DNA of 64,000 bases, from assembly GCF_051062515.1 (NCBI RefSeq), contig NZ_JAMXEK010000007.1; one strand, given 5' to 3'. Under the pieces are notes generated by a model, which saw only the letters and a program-made list of their open reading frames with translations, was not told the origin of the DNA and searched no databases. Shown in pieces: positions 8,757 through 17,981 of the stretch. Numbering within the stretch: position 1 is the first letter of the stretch; each line of letters opens with the position of its first letter. The DNA comes from Aliarcobacter sp017996075. Its GTDB lineage: Bacteria > Campylobacterota > Campylobacteria > Campylobacterales > Arcobacteraceae. Both the position numbers and the translations under genes were made by a program.

Positions 8757-11700
8757 ATGTCACAAATACCACAATTTACACATTTACACTTACACACAGA
8801 ATATTCACTACTTGATGGTGCAAACAAAATAAAACCTCTTGCAAAAAAACTAAAAGAGTTTGGCATGAAAAGTGTTGCTATGACTGACCATGGGAATATG
8901 TTTGGAGCAATAGATTTTTATAATGCAATGAAAAATGAGGGAATAAAACCAATCATTGGAATGGAAGCATATATTCACAACAGTCAAGATTTAGCAGATA
9001 AGACAAACAGACAAAGATTTCACTTATGTCTTTATGCAAAAGATGAAGTAGGGTACAAAAATCTTATGTATCTTAGTTCACAAGCTTATATAAATGGTTT
9101 TTACTACTACCCTAGAATAAACAAAGAACTTTTAAAAAATCATTCGCAAGGACTTGTTTGTAGTGCTGCTTGTTTACAAGGTGAGGTAAACTGGCATCTA
9201 AATACTCAAAATGAACGAAATGTTAAAAACGGTGCAAAGGGTTATGAAGAGGCAAAAAAAATAGCACTTGAATACAAAGAGATATTTGGTGATGATTTTT
9301 ATTTAGAAATTATGCGACATGGTATTGGTGACCAGCATTTTGTAGATGACCAGATTTTAAGAATTTCACAAGAAACTGGAATAAAAGTTGTTGCTACAAA
9401 TGATACACACTATTTAGAGCAAAAAGATGCTGATGCACATGAAGCATTTATGTGTATTGCTATGAATAAACTTTATGATGATCCAAATAGATTAAGACAT
9501 AGTGTTCATGAGTTTTACTTAAAATCTCCCCAGCAGATATATAAACTTTATGCCGATATTCCAGAAGCCATAGAAGCAACTCAAGAAATTGCAGATAAAT
9601 GCAATTTAACAATTAAATTAGGAAATCCAACTCCACCAAACTTTAAATTTACAAGAGATAAATTAAAAGAGTTAAATATAGATATTCCTGAGCCTCAAAA
9701 TGAGTACTCTTTGGAAAATGATAAGGTTTTATTTGCTCATGAGTGTAGAGTTGGACTTATAGATAGATTAAAACTAGTTCCACAAAATAAACATCAAGAG
9801 TATAAAAATAGATTAGAAACAGAAATAGAAATTATTAATAATATGAAATTCCCAGGATATATGTTAATCGTTTGGGATTTTGTGAAAGTTGCAAAAGATA
9901 TGCAAATTCCTGTAGGTCCTGGAAGGGGATCGGCTGCTGGAAGTTTAGTTGCATATAGTCTTAAAATTACAGATATTGACCCTATTCCTTATGGATTACT
10001 TTTTGAGCGATTTTTAAATCCAGAGCGGGTAAGTATGCCCGATATTGATATGGACTTTTGCCAAAGCCGTCGTGGTGAGATTATAGATTATGTTGTAAAT
10101 CAATATGGACGAGCAAACGTTGCACAAATTATAACTTTTGGTAAACTTCTAGCAAAAGGGGTTATTAGAGATGTTGCAAGAGTTTTAGATATGCCTTATG
10201 CAAAAGCTGATGCTATGGCAAAACTAATTCCTGATGAGTTGGGAATTGATTTGAAAAACTCTTGGGAAAAAGAGCCAAAAATAAAAGAGCTTTGTGAAGC
10301 TGACCCACTTGCAGCTAGAGTTTGGGAATATGCTCTTGCTTTAGAGGGATTAAATAGAAATGCAGGAACTCATGCAGCTGGAGTGGTTATATCAAATGAG
10401 CCACTTTGGAATAAAACTCCACTTTTTAAACCAAGCGGACTTGATACACTTGCAACTCAATACAATGGAAAATATATTGAAGATGTAGATTTAATTAAAT
10501 TCGACTTTCTTGGACTTAAAACTCTTACAGTTATTGATGAAGCTTTAAAACTAATAGAGCAAAGACATGGTAGAAAAATAGATTTTGCAACTGTTGATGT
10601 AAATGATAAAGGTGTTTATGATTTAATTCAAACAGGAGATACTTTAGGACTATTTCAAATAGAATCAGATGGTATGCAAGATTTATGTAAAAGATTAAAA
10701 CCATCAAATTTTGAGGATATTGTTGCCGTTTTAGCACTTTATAGACCAGGACCTATGGAATCTGGAATGCTAAATGACTTTATAGAAAGAAAGCACGGAA
10801 GGGCAAAGATTGATTATTTCCATGATGAGCTAGAAATTGCACTAAAACCTATTTTGGAAAATACTTATGGAGTTATTGTTTATCAAGAGCAAGTTATGCA
10901 AATTGTTCAAAGTGTAGGAGGTTTTTCTTTAGGAGGAGCCGATTTAGTAAGACGAGCTATGGGTAAAAAAATCAAAGAGGAGATGGATAAACTAAAAGGT
11001 CAATTCGCAGATGGTGCAGTAGAAAAAGGTTTTACAAAAGCCTATGCAGAAGAGCTTTTTGATTTAATTGATAAATTTGCTGGATATGGATTTAATAAAT
11101 CTCACTCAGCTGCATATGCTTTGATTACTTTTTATACATCTTACTTAAAATGTTACTACACAGCAGAATTTATGGCAGCACTTTTAACACTTGAAAAAGA
11201 TAATACAGATAAAGTTGTAAGATATGTTGATGAGGTAAAAAGATTAGGACTTGAACTATTTCCACCTGATATAAATAAATCAGATTTAGTATTTGCAGCA
11301 AGAGTAGTAGATAATAGAGAAGTTGTTATGTTTGGAATGGGTGCAATCAAAGGTGCTGGAGATGTTGCTATAAACTCAATATTAAATGCAAGAGAAGAGG
11401 GAAATTTTGCCAATTTATCAGACTTTGTATCAAGAATAGATGCTAGTAAAGTTAATAAAAGAGTTATAGAATCTTTAGCAAAAGCAGGTGTTTTTGATAG
11501 TTTTGGATATTCAAGAAATGCTCTTTTAAGTCAAATAGAAAAAATAGTTGATGGTGCTTCAAAAGCTTCAAATGCAAAAAAAATGTCATCTGGTTCTCTG
11601 TTTGGAGATAGCACAGAGCTTACAAGTATAGAAATTGAACTTGATAATTTACCTGAATATTCAAAAAAAGAGATTTTAGAACTTGAAAAAGCAAGTCTTG

Positions 11701-12320
11701 GTTTTTATGTTTCAGGTCATCCTCTTGATGAGTACAAAGATAAAATAGAAAAAATAAACTATACTTTATCTTCTCAAATAGATGAGTTAGCAGATGGTAG
11801 CCAGATTTTAATTGTTGGAAAGATTGAAACAATATCTGAGAAAATATCAAAAAAAGGTTCTAAATTTGGAATTGTATCAATTTTGGATTTTCATGGAACT
11901 GTTGAATTTATGTTATTTGAGGATAAATTAAAAGATCTTCAAGAGAATTTTGATTTAAATGAACCAATAGCTTTTAAAGTTAGAATCTCAAAAAATGACC
12001 AATTTACAAGAATGAGTGTTTTAAAAATAGAGACTATTTTTGATGCTCAAAAAGAGAAAATAAAAATTAAAGCAAAAGAGATAATAGAACCGCCACTAAC
12101 GATTGCTCTTCCATTTTCAGAAGATGAAAACTCTATTTACAGCCTATTTGATTTAGTAATAAACAATCAAGGTAAAAGGGAACTAAAGATAATAATAAAA
12201 TCAAAATTAGCCGACTTAGAGCTTGAAAGTGGTATAAAAGTATCAAATGCAGTTGAAAAACTAATTCACAATATAAAAGGAGCATATGTAATAGATGATG
12301 AAAATTCTTCTAACAAATGA
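8757..12320 (+). CDS. dnaE: DNA polymerase III alpha subunit
   Basis: DnaE is the replicative DNA polymerase. The 1187-residue protein opens with the PHP domain (HLHTEYSLLDGANK, residues 10-23). The family C polymerase palm carries GPGRGSAAGSL and PDIDMDF near 428-434, which supplies catalytic aspartates. A helix-hairpin-helix follows, and an OB-fold region (around residues 1000-1080, ILIVGKIETISEKISKKGSKFG) precedes the C-terminal segment. Length fits the DnaE1 type. The 3' end overlaps surE by 26 bases in another frame, so the two are probably cotranscribed. Confidence 0.97.
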   Translation: MSQIPQFTHLHLHTEYSLLDGANKIKPLAKKLKEFGMKSVAMTDHGNMFGAIDFYNAMKNEGIKPIIGMEAYIHNSQDLADKTNRQRFHLCLYAKDEVGYKNLMYLSSQAYINGFYYYPRINKELLKNHSQGLVCSAACLQGEVNWHLNTQNERNVKNGAKGYEEAKKIALEYKEIFGDDFYLEIMRHGIGDQHFVDDQILRISQETGIKVVATNDTHYLEQKDADAHEAFMCIAMNKLYDDPNRLRHSVHEFYLKSPQQIYKLYADIPEAIEATQEIADKCNLTIKLGNPTPPNFKFTRDKLKELNIDIPEPQNEYSLENDKVLFAHECRVGLIDRLKLVPQNKHQEYKNRLETEIEIINNMKFPGYMLIVWDFVKVAKDMQIPVGPGRGSAAGSLVAYSLKITDIDPIPYGLLFERFLNPERVSMPDIDMDFCQSRRGEIIDYVVNQYGRANVAQIITFGKLLAKGVIRDVARVLDMPYAKADAMAKLIPDELGIDLKNSWEKEPKIKELCEADPLAARVWEYALALEGLNRNAGTHAAGVVISNEPLWNKTPLFKPSGLDTLATQYNGKYIEDVDLIKFDFLGLKTLTVIDEALKLIEQRHGRKIDFATVDVNDKGVYDLIQTGDTLGLFQIESDGMQDLCKRLKPSNFEDIVAVLALYRPGPMESGMLNDFIERKHGRAKIDYFHDELEIALKPILENTYGVIVYQEQVMQIVQSVGGFSLGGADLVRRAMGKKIKEEMDKLKGQFADGAVEKGFTKAYAEELFDLIDKFAGYGFNKSHSAAYALITFYTSYLKCYYTAEFMAALLTLEKDNTDKVVRYVDEVKRLGLELFPPDINKSDLVFAARVVDNREVVMFGMGAIKGAGDVAINSILNAREEGNFANLSDFVSRIDASKVNKRVIESLAKAGVFDSFGYSRNALLSQIEKIVDGASKASNAKKMSSGSLFGDSTELTSIEIELDNLPEYSKKEILELEKASLGFYVSGHPLDEYKDKIEKINYTLSSQIDELADGSQILIVGKIETISEKISKKGSKFGIVSILDFHGTVEFMLFEDKLKDLQENFDLNEPIAFKVRISKNDQFTRMSVLKIETIFDAQKEKIKIKAKEIIEPPLTIALPFSEDENSIYSLFDLVINNQGKRELKIIIKSKLADLELESGIKVSNAVEKLIHNIKGAYVIDDENSSNK

Positions 12321-13083
12321 TGATGGATACGATGCAGTTGGTCTAAAAGCTTTAATAAAAGCTTTAACACCAATAGCAAAAGTTATGGTAGTCGCACCTG
12401 CAAAAAATAAATCAGCATGTGGTCACTCTTTAACTTTAGATAAGCCATTAAGACTTATAAGTGTTGATGATGAGTACTATAAAATAGATGATGCAACACC
12501 AACAGATTGTATATACCTATCTTTAGGGCATCTTTTTAAAAATGGTTACCGACCTGATTTAGTAATAAGTGGTATAAATATTGGTGCAAATATGGGAGAA
12601 GATATCACATATAGTGGAACAGCAAGTGCCGCAATGGAAGCTGTAATTCATGGAGTTCCAGCAATTGCCATATCTCAAGTTTGTAAAGATATGTGCAGAA
12701 GTATTGTTGTTGATTGGGATTTTGAGTTAGCTTGTAAGGTAATTTTAGATCTTATATCTAAAATAAAAAATGGCTCTTTCCCACTAGCTGAAAGAAAGTT
12801 TTTAAATGTTAATATTCCACCTTTAAAAGTAAAAGATTGCAAAGGTGTAAAAATCACAAAAGCTGGATACAGAGAGTATGGAAATGATGCACATAGACAT
12901 ACAAATCCAAGAGGTGAAGAGTATTATTGGATAGGACTTCATCCATTAAGATGGAAACCTAGTCTTGATAGTTCTTGTGACTTTGAAGCTATAAAAAATG
13001 GTTATGTATCAATCACTCCAATAATGCTAGATATGACATCACATAGCGATATCAAAAATTTAGAAAATTGGCTAGAAAAATAA
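12295..13083 (+). CDS. surE: 5'/3'-nucleotidase SurE
   Basis: SurE is a metal-dependent nucleoside monophosphate phosphatase linked to stationary-phase survival. The 262-residue protein starts (M)MKILLTNDDGYDA with Asp9 and Asp10 as metal ligands, followed by VAPAKNKSACGHSLT and SGINIGANMGEDITYSGTASAAMEA, all SurE signatures. Two consecutive ATG codons (12295 and 12298) are possible starts; the AAAAGGAG ribosome site lies inside the end of dnaE, so initiation is probably coupled. Confidence 0.95.
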   Translation: MMKILLTNDDGYDAVGLKALIKALTPIAKVMVVAPAKNKSACGHSLTLDKPLRLISVDDEYYKIDDATPTDCIYLSLGHLFKNGYRPDLVISGINIGANMGEDITYSGTASAAMEAVIHGVPAIAISQVCKDMCRSIVVDWDFELACKVILDLISKIKNGSFPLAERKFLNVNIPPLKVKDCKGVKITKAGYREYGNDAHRHTNPRGEEYYWIGLHPLRWKPSLDSSCDFEAIKNGYVSITPIMLDMTSHSDIKNLENWLEK

Positions 13084-13116
13084 AAAGCAAAAATTAAACA
13101 AAGGAAAGATCAAACT

Positions 13117-13380
13117 ATGAATTTCACAAATTCAATTACAAAACATATAACAAAACTTGTAGGAACTCTAAAAAGTGAAGATGAACTTCAAGAAATATTA
13201 AAAAGAAAATTTACAAAAAGAGAGTACAAAACTTTCATAGCTTTTGAAGAGGGTAAAAATATAGATGAAATAAAAACTCTTTTAAAAGAAGAAGATACAA
13301 AAGAGGTAGAAAAAATCTACCAAACTGCTATTAAAAAGTTAAATCAAGAGATTTTTAAAAGGGAGTTAGTAGATTTATAA
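13117..13380 (+). CDS. Small helical protein of unknown function
   Basis: I do not recognise this 87-residue protein. It is charged, without membrane segments or cysteines, and predicted largely helical. KREYKTFIAFEEGKNIDEIKTLL followed by VEKIYQTAIKKLNQEIFKREL has the spacing of a helix-turn-helix of the sigma region 4 kind, but this is only an impression. A good AAAGGAAAG ribosome site precedes the ATG. It follows surE by about 30 bases and is probably in the dnaE-surE operon. Confidence 0.7.
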   Translation: MNFTNSITKHITKLVGTLKSEDELQEILKRKFTKREYKTFIAFEEGKNIDEIKTLLKEEDTKEVEKIYQTAIKKLNQEIFKRELVDL

Positions 13381-13384
13381 AAAT

Positions 13385-13648
13385 CTACAACACCATTTTT
13401 ATATCACTGTGCTCACCTAAAAGTCTAAAAATCTCAGTTCTATCATCATCATTGTGTACTAGCATCTCCAAACTATAACTTTTGAATTTACCTTTTGAAC
13501 TAGTTTTTGATGGTTTTAAGTTATGTTCTCGTTCAAAAACAACCTCTTTTACACATTTTTTAATATCACAAGTTTCCAGCACAACAAGTTTGTATTCCCA
13601 ACTACAAGGGTAGTTTAACTCTAATTTTTTATCACTTAAATCTATCAT
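13385..13648 (-). CDS. DUF493 (YbeD-like) family protein
   Basis: The 87-residue protein has the DUF493/YbeD pattern: YPCSWEYKLVV, a helix, then SSKGKFKSYSLEMLVHNDDDRTEIFRLLGEHSDIKMVL, in which a ferredoxin-like ACT-like fold ends in a strand. YbeD resembles the regulatory ACT domain, but its function is not known. Its start overlaps the stop of moaC (ATGA at 13645-13648), so the two are coupled. It converges with the small gene on the other strand with four bases between. Confidence 0.8.
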   Translation of the reverse strand: MIDLSDKKLELNYPCSWEYKLVVLETCDIKKCVKEVVFEREHNLKPSKTSSKGKFKSYSLEMLVHNDDDRTEIFRLLGEHSDIKMVL

Positions 13649-14115
13649 CTTTTAAAATCTCCACTTTTCCCACCGCTTTTACTTTCAAGCTGAATATCTG
13701 AAATTATCATGCTTTTATCAATAGCTTTTACCATATCATAAATTGTAAGAAGTCCAACACTAACACCTGTTAAAGCTTCCATCTCAACACCTGTTTGTCC
13801 ATTTAATTTTGCTGTAACAAAAAGTTTAAAACTATTTGTTTGTGGTAACTCTTCTATATCACAGTTAATTCCACTCAAAAGTAAAGGATGGCACATAGGT
13901 ATTAATTCGCTTGTCTTTTTTGTCCCCATAATTGCTGCTATTACAGCTGTTTGTAAAACTGGACCTTTTTTTACAATATTTCCAATAATTGCATCATAAG
14001 CCTCTTTACTCATAGTAATCTTTCCACTTGCAACTGCAATTCTATGTGTCTCATTTTTCCCTGAAACATCTACCATTTTTGGTCTATTATTATCATCAAT
14101 ATGTGTTAAATTCAT
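13645..14115 (-). CDS. moaC: Cyclic pyranopterin monophosphate synthase MoaC
   Basis: MoaC acts with MoaA in the first step of molybdenum cofactor synthesis, forming cyclic pyranopterin monophosphate from a GTP-derived intermediate. The 156-residue protein shows LTHIDDNNRPKMVDVSGK at the N-terminus, IPMCHPL (substrate-binding), GVEMEALTGVSVGLLTIYDM and AIDKSMIISDIQL, all MoaC signatures. The cofactor would serve SorA in this window. It is in one operon with the DUF493 gene. Confidence 0.95.
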   Translation of the reverse strand: MNLTHIDDNNRPKMVDVSGKNETHRIAVASGKITMSKEAYDAIIGNIVKKGPVLQTAVIAAIMGTKKTSELIPMCHPLLLSGINCDIEELPQTNSFKLFVTAKLNGQTGVEMEALTGVSVGLLTIYDMVKAIDKSMIISDIQLESKSGGKSGDFKR

Positions 14116-14186
14116 AATATATTCCTTAATATTTAAAAAAATATTCTATTCTAATATAGATTAAATAGGAATTAAGTTTATTTAAT

Positions 14187-14192
14187 TATAAT
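14187..14192 (+). promoter_or_regulatory. -10 box for rpsU
   Basis: TATAAT lies 37 bases before the GTG start of rpsU. A start of transcription near 14199 leaves a short leader containing the ribosome site AGAAAGTGGG, supporting the internal GTG as the true start. Confidence 0.5.
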
Positions 14193-14228
14193 CCAAGCTC
14201 AAATTTAAAAAGAAAGTGGGTGATTTTA

Positions 14229-14441
14229 GTGCCAGGCATTAAAGTTAGAGATAATGAATCTTTTGACGAAGCGTATAGAAGATTTAAAAAGCAATGTGAT
14301 AGAAACCTTATAGTTACAGAAACAAGAGCTAGAAGATATTTTGAACCAATGACTGAAATCAGAAAAAAACAAAAAATTTCTGCTAGAAAGAAAATGCTTA
14401 AAAAATTATATATGCTTAGAAGATACGAATCTAGGTTATAA
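14229..14441 (+). CDS. rpsU: 30S ribosomal protein S21
   Basis: The encoded protein is M(GTG)PGIKVRDNESFDEAYRRF followed by a highly basic helix ending KKLYMLRRYESRL; 70 residues, the usual size of S21 in this phylum. S21 binds the 30S platform and helps initiation. I chose GTG at 14229 instead of the in-frame GTG at 14220 because family members begin MPGIKV and the purine-rich ribosome site lies just ahead of it. Single gene with its own promoter and terminator. Confidence 0.93.
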   Translation: MPGIKVRDNESFDEAYRRFKKQCDRNLIVTETRARRYFEPMTEIRKKQKISARKKMLKKLYMLRRYESRL

Positions 14442-14460
14442 GATTTATTATTTTCCAAGT

Positions 14461-14494
14461 AAAAGCCCAGTTCTTAGGAATTGGGCTTTTTTTA
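14461..14494 (+). terminator. Terminator after rpsU
   Basis: AAAAGCCCAGTTC pairs with GAATTGGGCTTTT around TTAG, with one G-T pair, and is followed by a T-run. Reading the other strand it may also end the convergent zupT transcript. Confidence 0.9.
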
Positions 14495-14495
14495 T

Positions 14496-15341
14496 TTAAA
14501 TAAACTTAAACAATACAAGGCTAATAGCCATAACAAACATTCCCAAAGAAATACCAACTATTGTTGTGTGAGCATTTCCATAAACTCTTGAAGCTGGTAA
14601 AAGCTCATCAAAAGAGATATAAACCATAATTCCAGCAACAATTCCAAAAACAATTGCCAAAGTAGCATCTCCCATAAAAGGAAGAAGCAAGAAAAAACCA
14701 ACAACAGCGCCAAGAGGTTCAGCTAGTCCTGAAAGTGTTGCATACCAAAATGCTTTTTTCTTCTCTCCAGTTGCGTGATAAATTGGTAAAGATACTGCCA
14801 TTCCTTCTGGAATATTGTGAATAGCAATTGCAAATGCTATTGTAATACCAACTGTTGGATTTTCCAAAGCTGAAACAAATGTAGCAAAACCTTCTGGGAA
14901 GTTGTGAATTGCTATTGCGATTGCTGTGAAAATTCCTGTTCTTTTTAGTTTTGAATTTCTTATTAGTGAAGATTTTGTATCTGGTTTTAGCTCTTGAAGT
15001 TGATTGTCGCTTTTTGGCTCGTGTGGATTTAAATCTTCTGGAATTACTTTATCGATGAAGGCTGTTAAAATTATTCCTATAAAAAAGCAAATAATTGTCA
15101 ACAATTCGCCTGTAATAGGATTTTCATAAAGTTGAGTAAAAGATTCTCTTGATTTAACTAAAATCTCCATAAAAGATACATAAATCATAACTCCAGCTGA
15201 AAATCCCATACCAATTGATAAAATAAAGTAGTTATCTTTTTTTGAGAAAAATGCCAAAATAGCACCAATAGATGTAGCAAATCCTGCTAAAAAAGTAAGC
15301 ATTGCAGCAAAAAGAAAGGTTTCAAGTGAGATGTCTTGCAT
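14496..15341 (-). CDS. zupT: ZIP family zinc/divalent metal transporter (ZupT-like)
   Basis: ZIP proteins import Zn2+ and other divalent metals. The 281-residue protein has about eight hydrophobic segments and two signature motifs in neighbouring helices, IHNFPEG and IHNIPEG, which form the metal path. The cytoplasmic loop between helices 3 and 4 is polar (EDLNPHEPKSDNQLQEL), as in ZupT. It is a single gene convergent with rpsU. Substrate range is not decidable from sequence. Confidence 0.9.
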   Translation of the reverse strand: MQDISLETFLFAAMLTFLAGFATSIGAILAFFSKKDNYFILSIGMGFSAGVMIYVSFMEILVKSRESFTQLYENPITGELLTIICFFIGIILTAFIDKVIPEDLNPHEPKSDNQLQELKPDTKSSLIRNSKLKRTGIFTAIAIAIHNFPEGFATFVSALENPTVGITIAFAIAIHNIPEGMAVSLPIYHATGEKKKAFWYATLSGLAEPLGAVVGFFLLLPFMGDATLAIVFGIVAGIMVYISFDELLPASRVYGNAHTTIVGISLGMFVMAISLVLFKFI

Positions 15342-15489
15342 AAATTACCTATGATTTATTTTTAAAGGTGCTATGTTAGCATATTTTATTTTTTAGACTC
15401 TTAATATTTTAAAATCTAATTTATTTTTGAAAATATATACACCTAGAAACTAATATTAAACTATATCTATAAAAATAATTTATAGATTT

Positions 15490-15948
15490 TCAAATCCCTA
15501 AACCACCAACAAACTCTTCTTTTAAAACATCTTCTTTTGTAACTGGAGCTTGACCTAAACAAGAAGCAATAGTAGTTTTATCTAAAATTTGTGCTGTTAA
15601 ATTTCTAATATTTAAAAAAACTCTTCTAAAATAACATTTTCCTTCTTGGCTACATGGCTCATAGCTAGAGACTGAAACACAAGAGATCATAGCAATCATA
15701 CCTTCAAAATATCGTATAACCTCACCCATAGTTATCTCATCTGATTTTTTTGCCAAAACATACCCACCATATCTTCCAGGAATACTTTTTACCCATCCAG
15801 CTTTGTTCATCTCAAGCATAATATTTTCTAAAAATCTTCTTGGAACATCAACCTGCTCTGATAATTCTCTAATAGAGATTAAACTATCAGCTTCTGCTAT
15901 TGCAAATAAGGCTCTTAATGCATAATCCGTTTTTTTTGATACTTTCAT
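15490..15948 (-). CDS. Rrf2 family transcriptional regulator
   Basis: Rrf2 regulators include IscR, NsrR, RirA and CymR. The protein begins MKVSKKTDYALRALFAIA, followed by the winged helix ISIRELSEQVDVPRRFLENIMLEMNKAGWVKSIPGRYGGYVLAK. In the C-terminal half, three cysteines (C-X8-C-X5-C in CVSVSSYEPCSQEGKC) are positioned like the Fe-S ligands of IscR/NsrR-type sensors, so it probably senses through an iron-sulfur cluster. The ATG at 15948 is preferred over the GTG at 15957 because AGGTAGGTG lies six bases upstream. It precedes sorBA on the same strand; control of sulfite oxidation is possible but unproven. Confidence 0.88.
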   Translation of the reverse strand: MKVSKKTDYALRALFAIAEADSLISIRELSEQVDVPRRFLENIMLEMNKAGWVKSIPGRYGGYVLAKKSDEITMGEVIRYFEGMIAMISCVSVSSYEPCSQEGKCYFRRVFLNIRNLTAQILDKTTIASCLGQAPVTKEDVLKEEFVGGLGI

Positions 15949-16038
15949 ATTTATCACCTACCTAATTGATAAATTATATTTGATTTTTATTTTTGTGTCA
16001 AGTAATATTTTAAAGTGTACAAACTAGAGATTTTATCT

Positions 16039-16374
16039 CTAGTTTGTAGCTGGAAGATCTTTTAATTTTATATTAGGTCTTCTTGAGTTTTCAACAGGAG
16101 GATAGTTTTGCTCAAGGTAAGTTAGTATTTCATCTTCTACCTCGGGTGTAAACTCCCATAAGCCTTGAGTTCTTTGCATCCAAACAATCATTGATTTCCA
16201 AGTATTTCTATCACCTTTTTGTGTAGTAATAAATCTTGCACTATGACAAACAGTACAATTTGCTTTTACAGTTTCAAAACCTTTTGCAATAATTAATCCA
16301 GATTCAGAATCAACTTTTTGAGCTTGAAGAAAAAGAAATGATGATGCAAAAAGGAGTATTAACACTTTTTTCAT
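16039..16374 (-). CDS. sorB: Sulfite dehydrogenase cytochrome c subunit (SorB-like)
   Basis: This 111-residue protein has a signal peptide (residues 1-18) and one haem c site, CTVCH at residues 40-44. SorB is the monohaem electron acceptor of periplasmic sulfite:cytochrome c oxidoreductase. It lies 12 bases after sorA in one operon. Campylobacter jejuni has a homologous pair (Cj0004c-Cj0005c) next to its dnaA region. The conserved WKSMIVWMQRTQGLW segment after the haem site is typical of these cytochromes. Confidence 0.87.
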   Translation of the reverse strand: MKKVLILLFASSFLFLQAQKVDSESGLIIAKGFETVKANCTVCHSARFITTQKGDRNTWKSMIVWMQRTQGLWEFTPEVEDEILTYLEQNYPPVENSRRPNIKLKDLPATN

Positions 16375-16386
16375 ATTTGCTCCTTA

Positions 16387-17712
16387 TTATACAACTTGAA
16401 CAGCTATTCTGTGACAAGCATTGTTCAAGTAACCTCTAGGATTCCATCCTGGTAAAATCATAGGTTGCATTTTTCCACTACTATCTGTTGCTCTTGCCCA
16501 AACTTCATAGTATCCTTTTTGCGGGAATTTAACACTTGTTTCCCAAGTTTGCCATGCAGTTTTATTTAGTGGTTTATTAAGTTTTGCTTTTTCCCAAGTT
16601 CCACCAAAATCAATTGAAACGTACATCTCTTTAATACTTAAATCACCTGCCCATGCTTTTCCATTTATTTTTAATTTATCACCCAAAGAGTGAGTAAGTC
16701 CAGATTTTGGGAAAGTAATAAGTGATTTTACTGGCATTGATTCAATAATACACATATTTTCATTTGGTACTGTAGAACCAGGAGCTACTGGCTCACAAGG
16801 CATTCTATAAGATTGTCCCATCATTTTTTCACCATCGTGAACTTTATTTCTAACTACAATTTTATTCAACCATTTTCCAGAAACTGATGCTGGCCAACCA
16901 CCAATAACAAGTCTTAAAGGATAACCATTTTGATATGGTATCTCTTGACCTTCATAAGCCCAAGCTATTAAAACTTCATCTTCTAAAGCTTTTTTAATAG
17001 GAACTCCTCTACTAATAACAACTTTTGTAGGGTCTCCACTTAAATGTATATCAGCTCCGTAATATCCAATATAAACTGCATCTTTTTTAATTCCGCAAGC
17101 CTCTAAAACATCTTTTAATCTAACTCCTGTCCATCTTCCACATGCAACAGCACCAAGTTCCCATTGATTTCCTTTTGTTGGTGGATTAAACTCAACTCTT
17201 CCATTTCCTCCACACTCTAAAGTTAATGCATAAGTGTGATGTTTAAATTTACTTTTTAAATCATCAATAGAAAAAGTTGTAGGATTTTTACAACTTTCAC
17301 CTGAAATTTCAAGTAACCAATTTTTAACATCTATAGTTTTTAACTCAGGTGGTGTCCCGTTGTTTCTAATAAAAAAGTGTTTATCTGGCGTAAACTCATC
17401 ATTTAATAAATGTGGAGGTGTTTCAGCATTTATTGGCCTATCATTTAAATAAATAAGTCCATCTTTACCTTCAACACTAAAAGGTTTATCAGAATTTGCC
17501 AACAAAGCCGGTATTAATCCGCCTGGCATATTGTTTGCAAATGGTATGTTTGAACCAACTATTGCAGCCATTGCTAAAAGTGAACTTTTTTTAAAAAACC
17601 CTCTTCTTGTTGTTGGTTCAACTTCTCTTCCAAAGATTTCCAAATCAGCCTTAATTGGGTCATTTGCATATGCTTCATGAATTCCAATACTTTTTTTATT
17701 TTTTTTGCCCAT
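16387..17712 (-). CDS. sorA: Sulfite:cytochrome c oxidoreductase, molybdopterin subunit (SorA-like)
   Basis: SorA oxidises sulfite to sulfate in the periplasm. The 441-residue protein has a twin-arginine signal (TRRGFFKKS, residues 35-43, then a hydrophobic stretch), a sulfite-oxidase-type molybdopterin domain with ALTLECGGNGRVEF where Cys167 should bind Mo, and a C-terminal Mo-co dimerisation domain. The Tat signal lies unusually far in, after about 34 residues. It forms an operon with sorB. The upstream gap of 360 bases contains a large palindrome. Confidence 0.93.
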   Translation of the reverse strand: MGKKNKKSIGIHEAYANDPIKADLEIFGREVEPTTRRGFFKKSSLLAMAAIVGSNIPFANNMPGGLIPALLANSDKPFSVEGKDGLIYLNDRPINAETPPHLLNDEFTPDKHFFIRNNGTPPELKTIDVKNWLLEISGESCKNPTTFSIDDLKSKFKHHTYALTLECGGNGRVEFNPPTKGNQWELGAVACGRWTGVRLKDVLEACGIKKDAVYIGYYGADIHLSGDPTKVVISRGVPIKKALEDEVLIAWAYEGQEIPYQNGYPLRLVIGGWPASVSGKWLNKIVVRNKVHDGEKMMGQSYRMPCEPVAPGSTVPNENMCIIESMPVKSLITFPKSGLTHSLGDKLKINGKAWAGDLSIKEMYVSIDFGGTWEKAKLNKPLNKTAWQTWETSVKFPQKGYYEVWARATDSSGKMQPMILPGWNPRGYLNNACHRIAVQVV

Positions 17713-17842
17713 AAATTCTCTCCTTTTATGTTTTTAAATAATATTTCTATTGCAAATAAATCTTATAATTAAAACCAAAGGAAAGCTATAAAATATTAAG
17801 ATTTTAAGTTTTATTTAATATTAGTATGTTTAAAAGTAACAT

Positions 17843-17899
17843 AAACTTTATTTATTTTATTATATAACGGTATATTTTTTGATAAAATAAATAAAGTTT
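17843..17899. repeat. 18-base perfect inverted repeat
   Basis: AAACTTTATTTATTTTAT at 17843-17860 and its exact complement at 17882-17899 enclose a 21-base centre containing a TATAACGGTATA near-palindrome. It could be a bidirectional terminator, a regulator site upstream of sorA, or a remnant of a small mobile element. Function not known. Confidence 0.7.
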
Positions 17900-17950
17900 G
17901 TATTATGAAAGAATTGATTTTTTTATATTTTTTGGATATTTATTTTATAA

Positions 17951-17976
17951 ATAATTGGAACAAAAGTTCCAATTAT
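17951..17976 (-). terminator. Hairpin that may terminate typA transcription
   Basis: An 11-base stem, ATAATTGGAAC with GTTCCAATTAT, closes on loop AAAA. On the minus strand it lies about 100 bases past the typA stop codon. The downstream stretch is AT-rich without a clean T-run. Confidence 0.45.
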
Positions 17977-17981
17977 CATTT

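Noticed and set aside
14186..14458. A minus-strand open frame overlapping rpsU
   Set aside because: It is antisense to the clear ribosomal protein S21 gene and has low-complexity hydrophobic composition without support.
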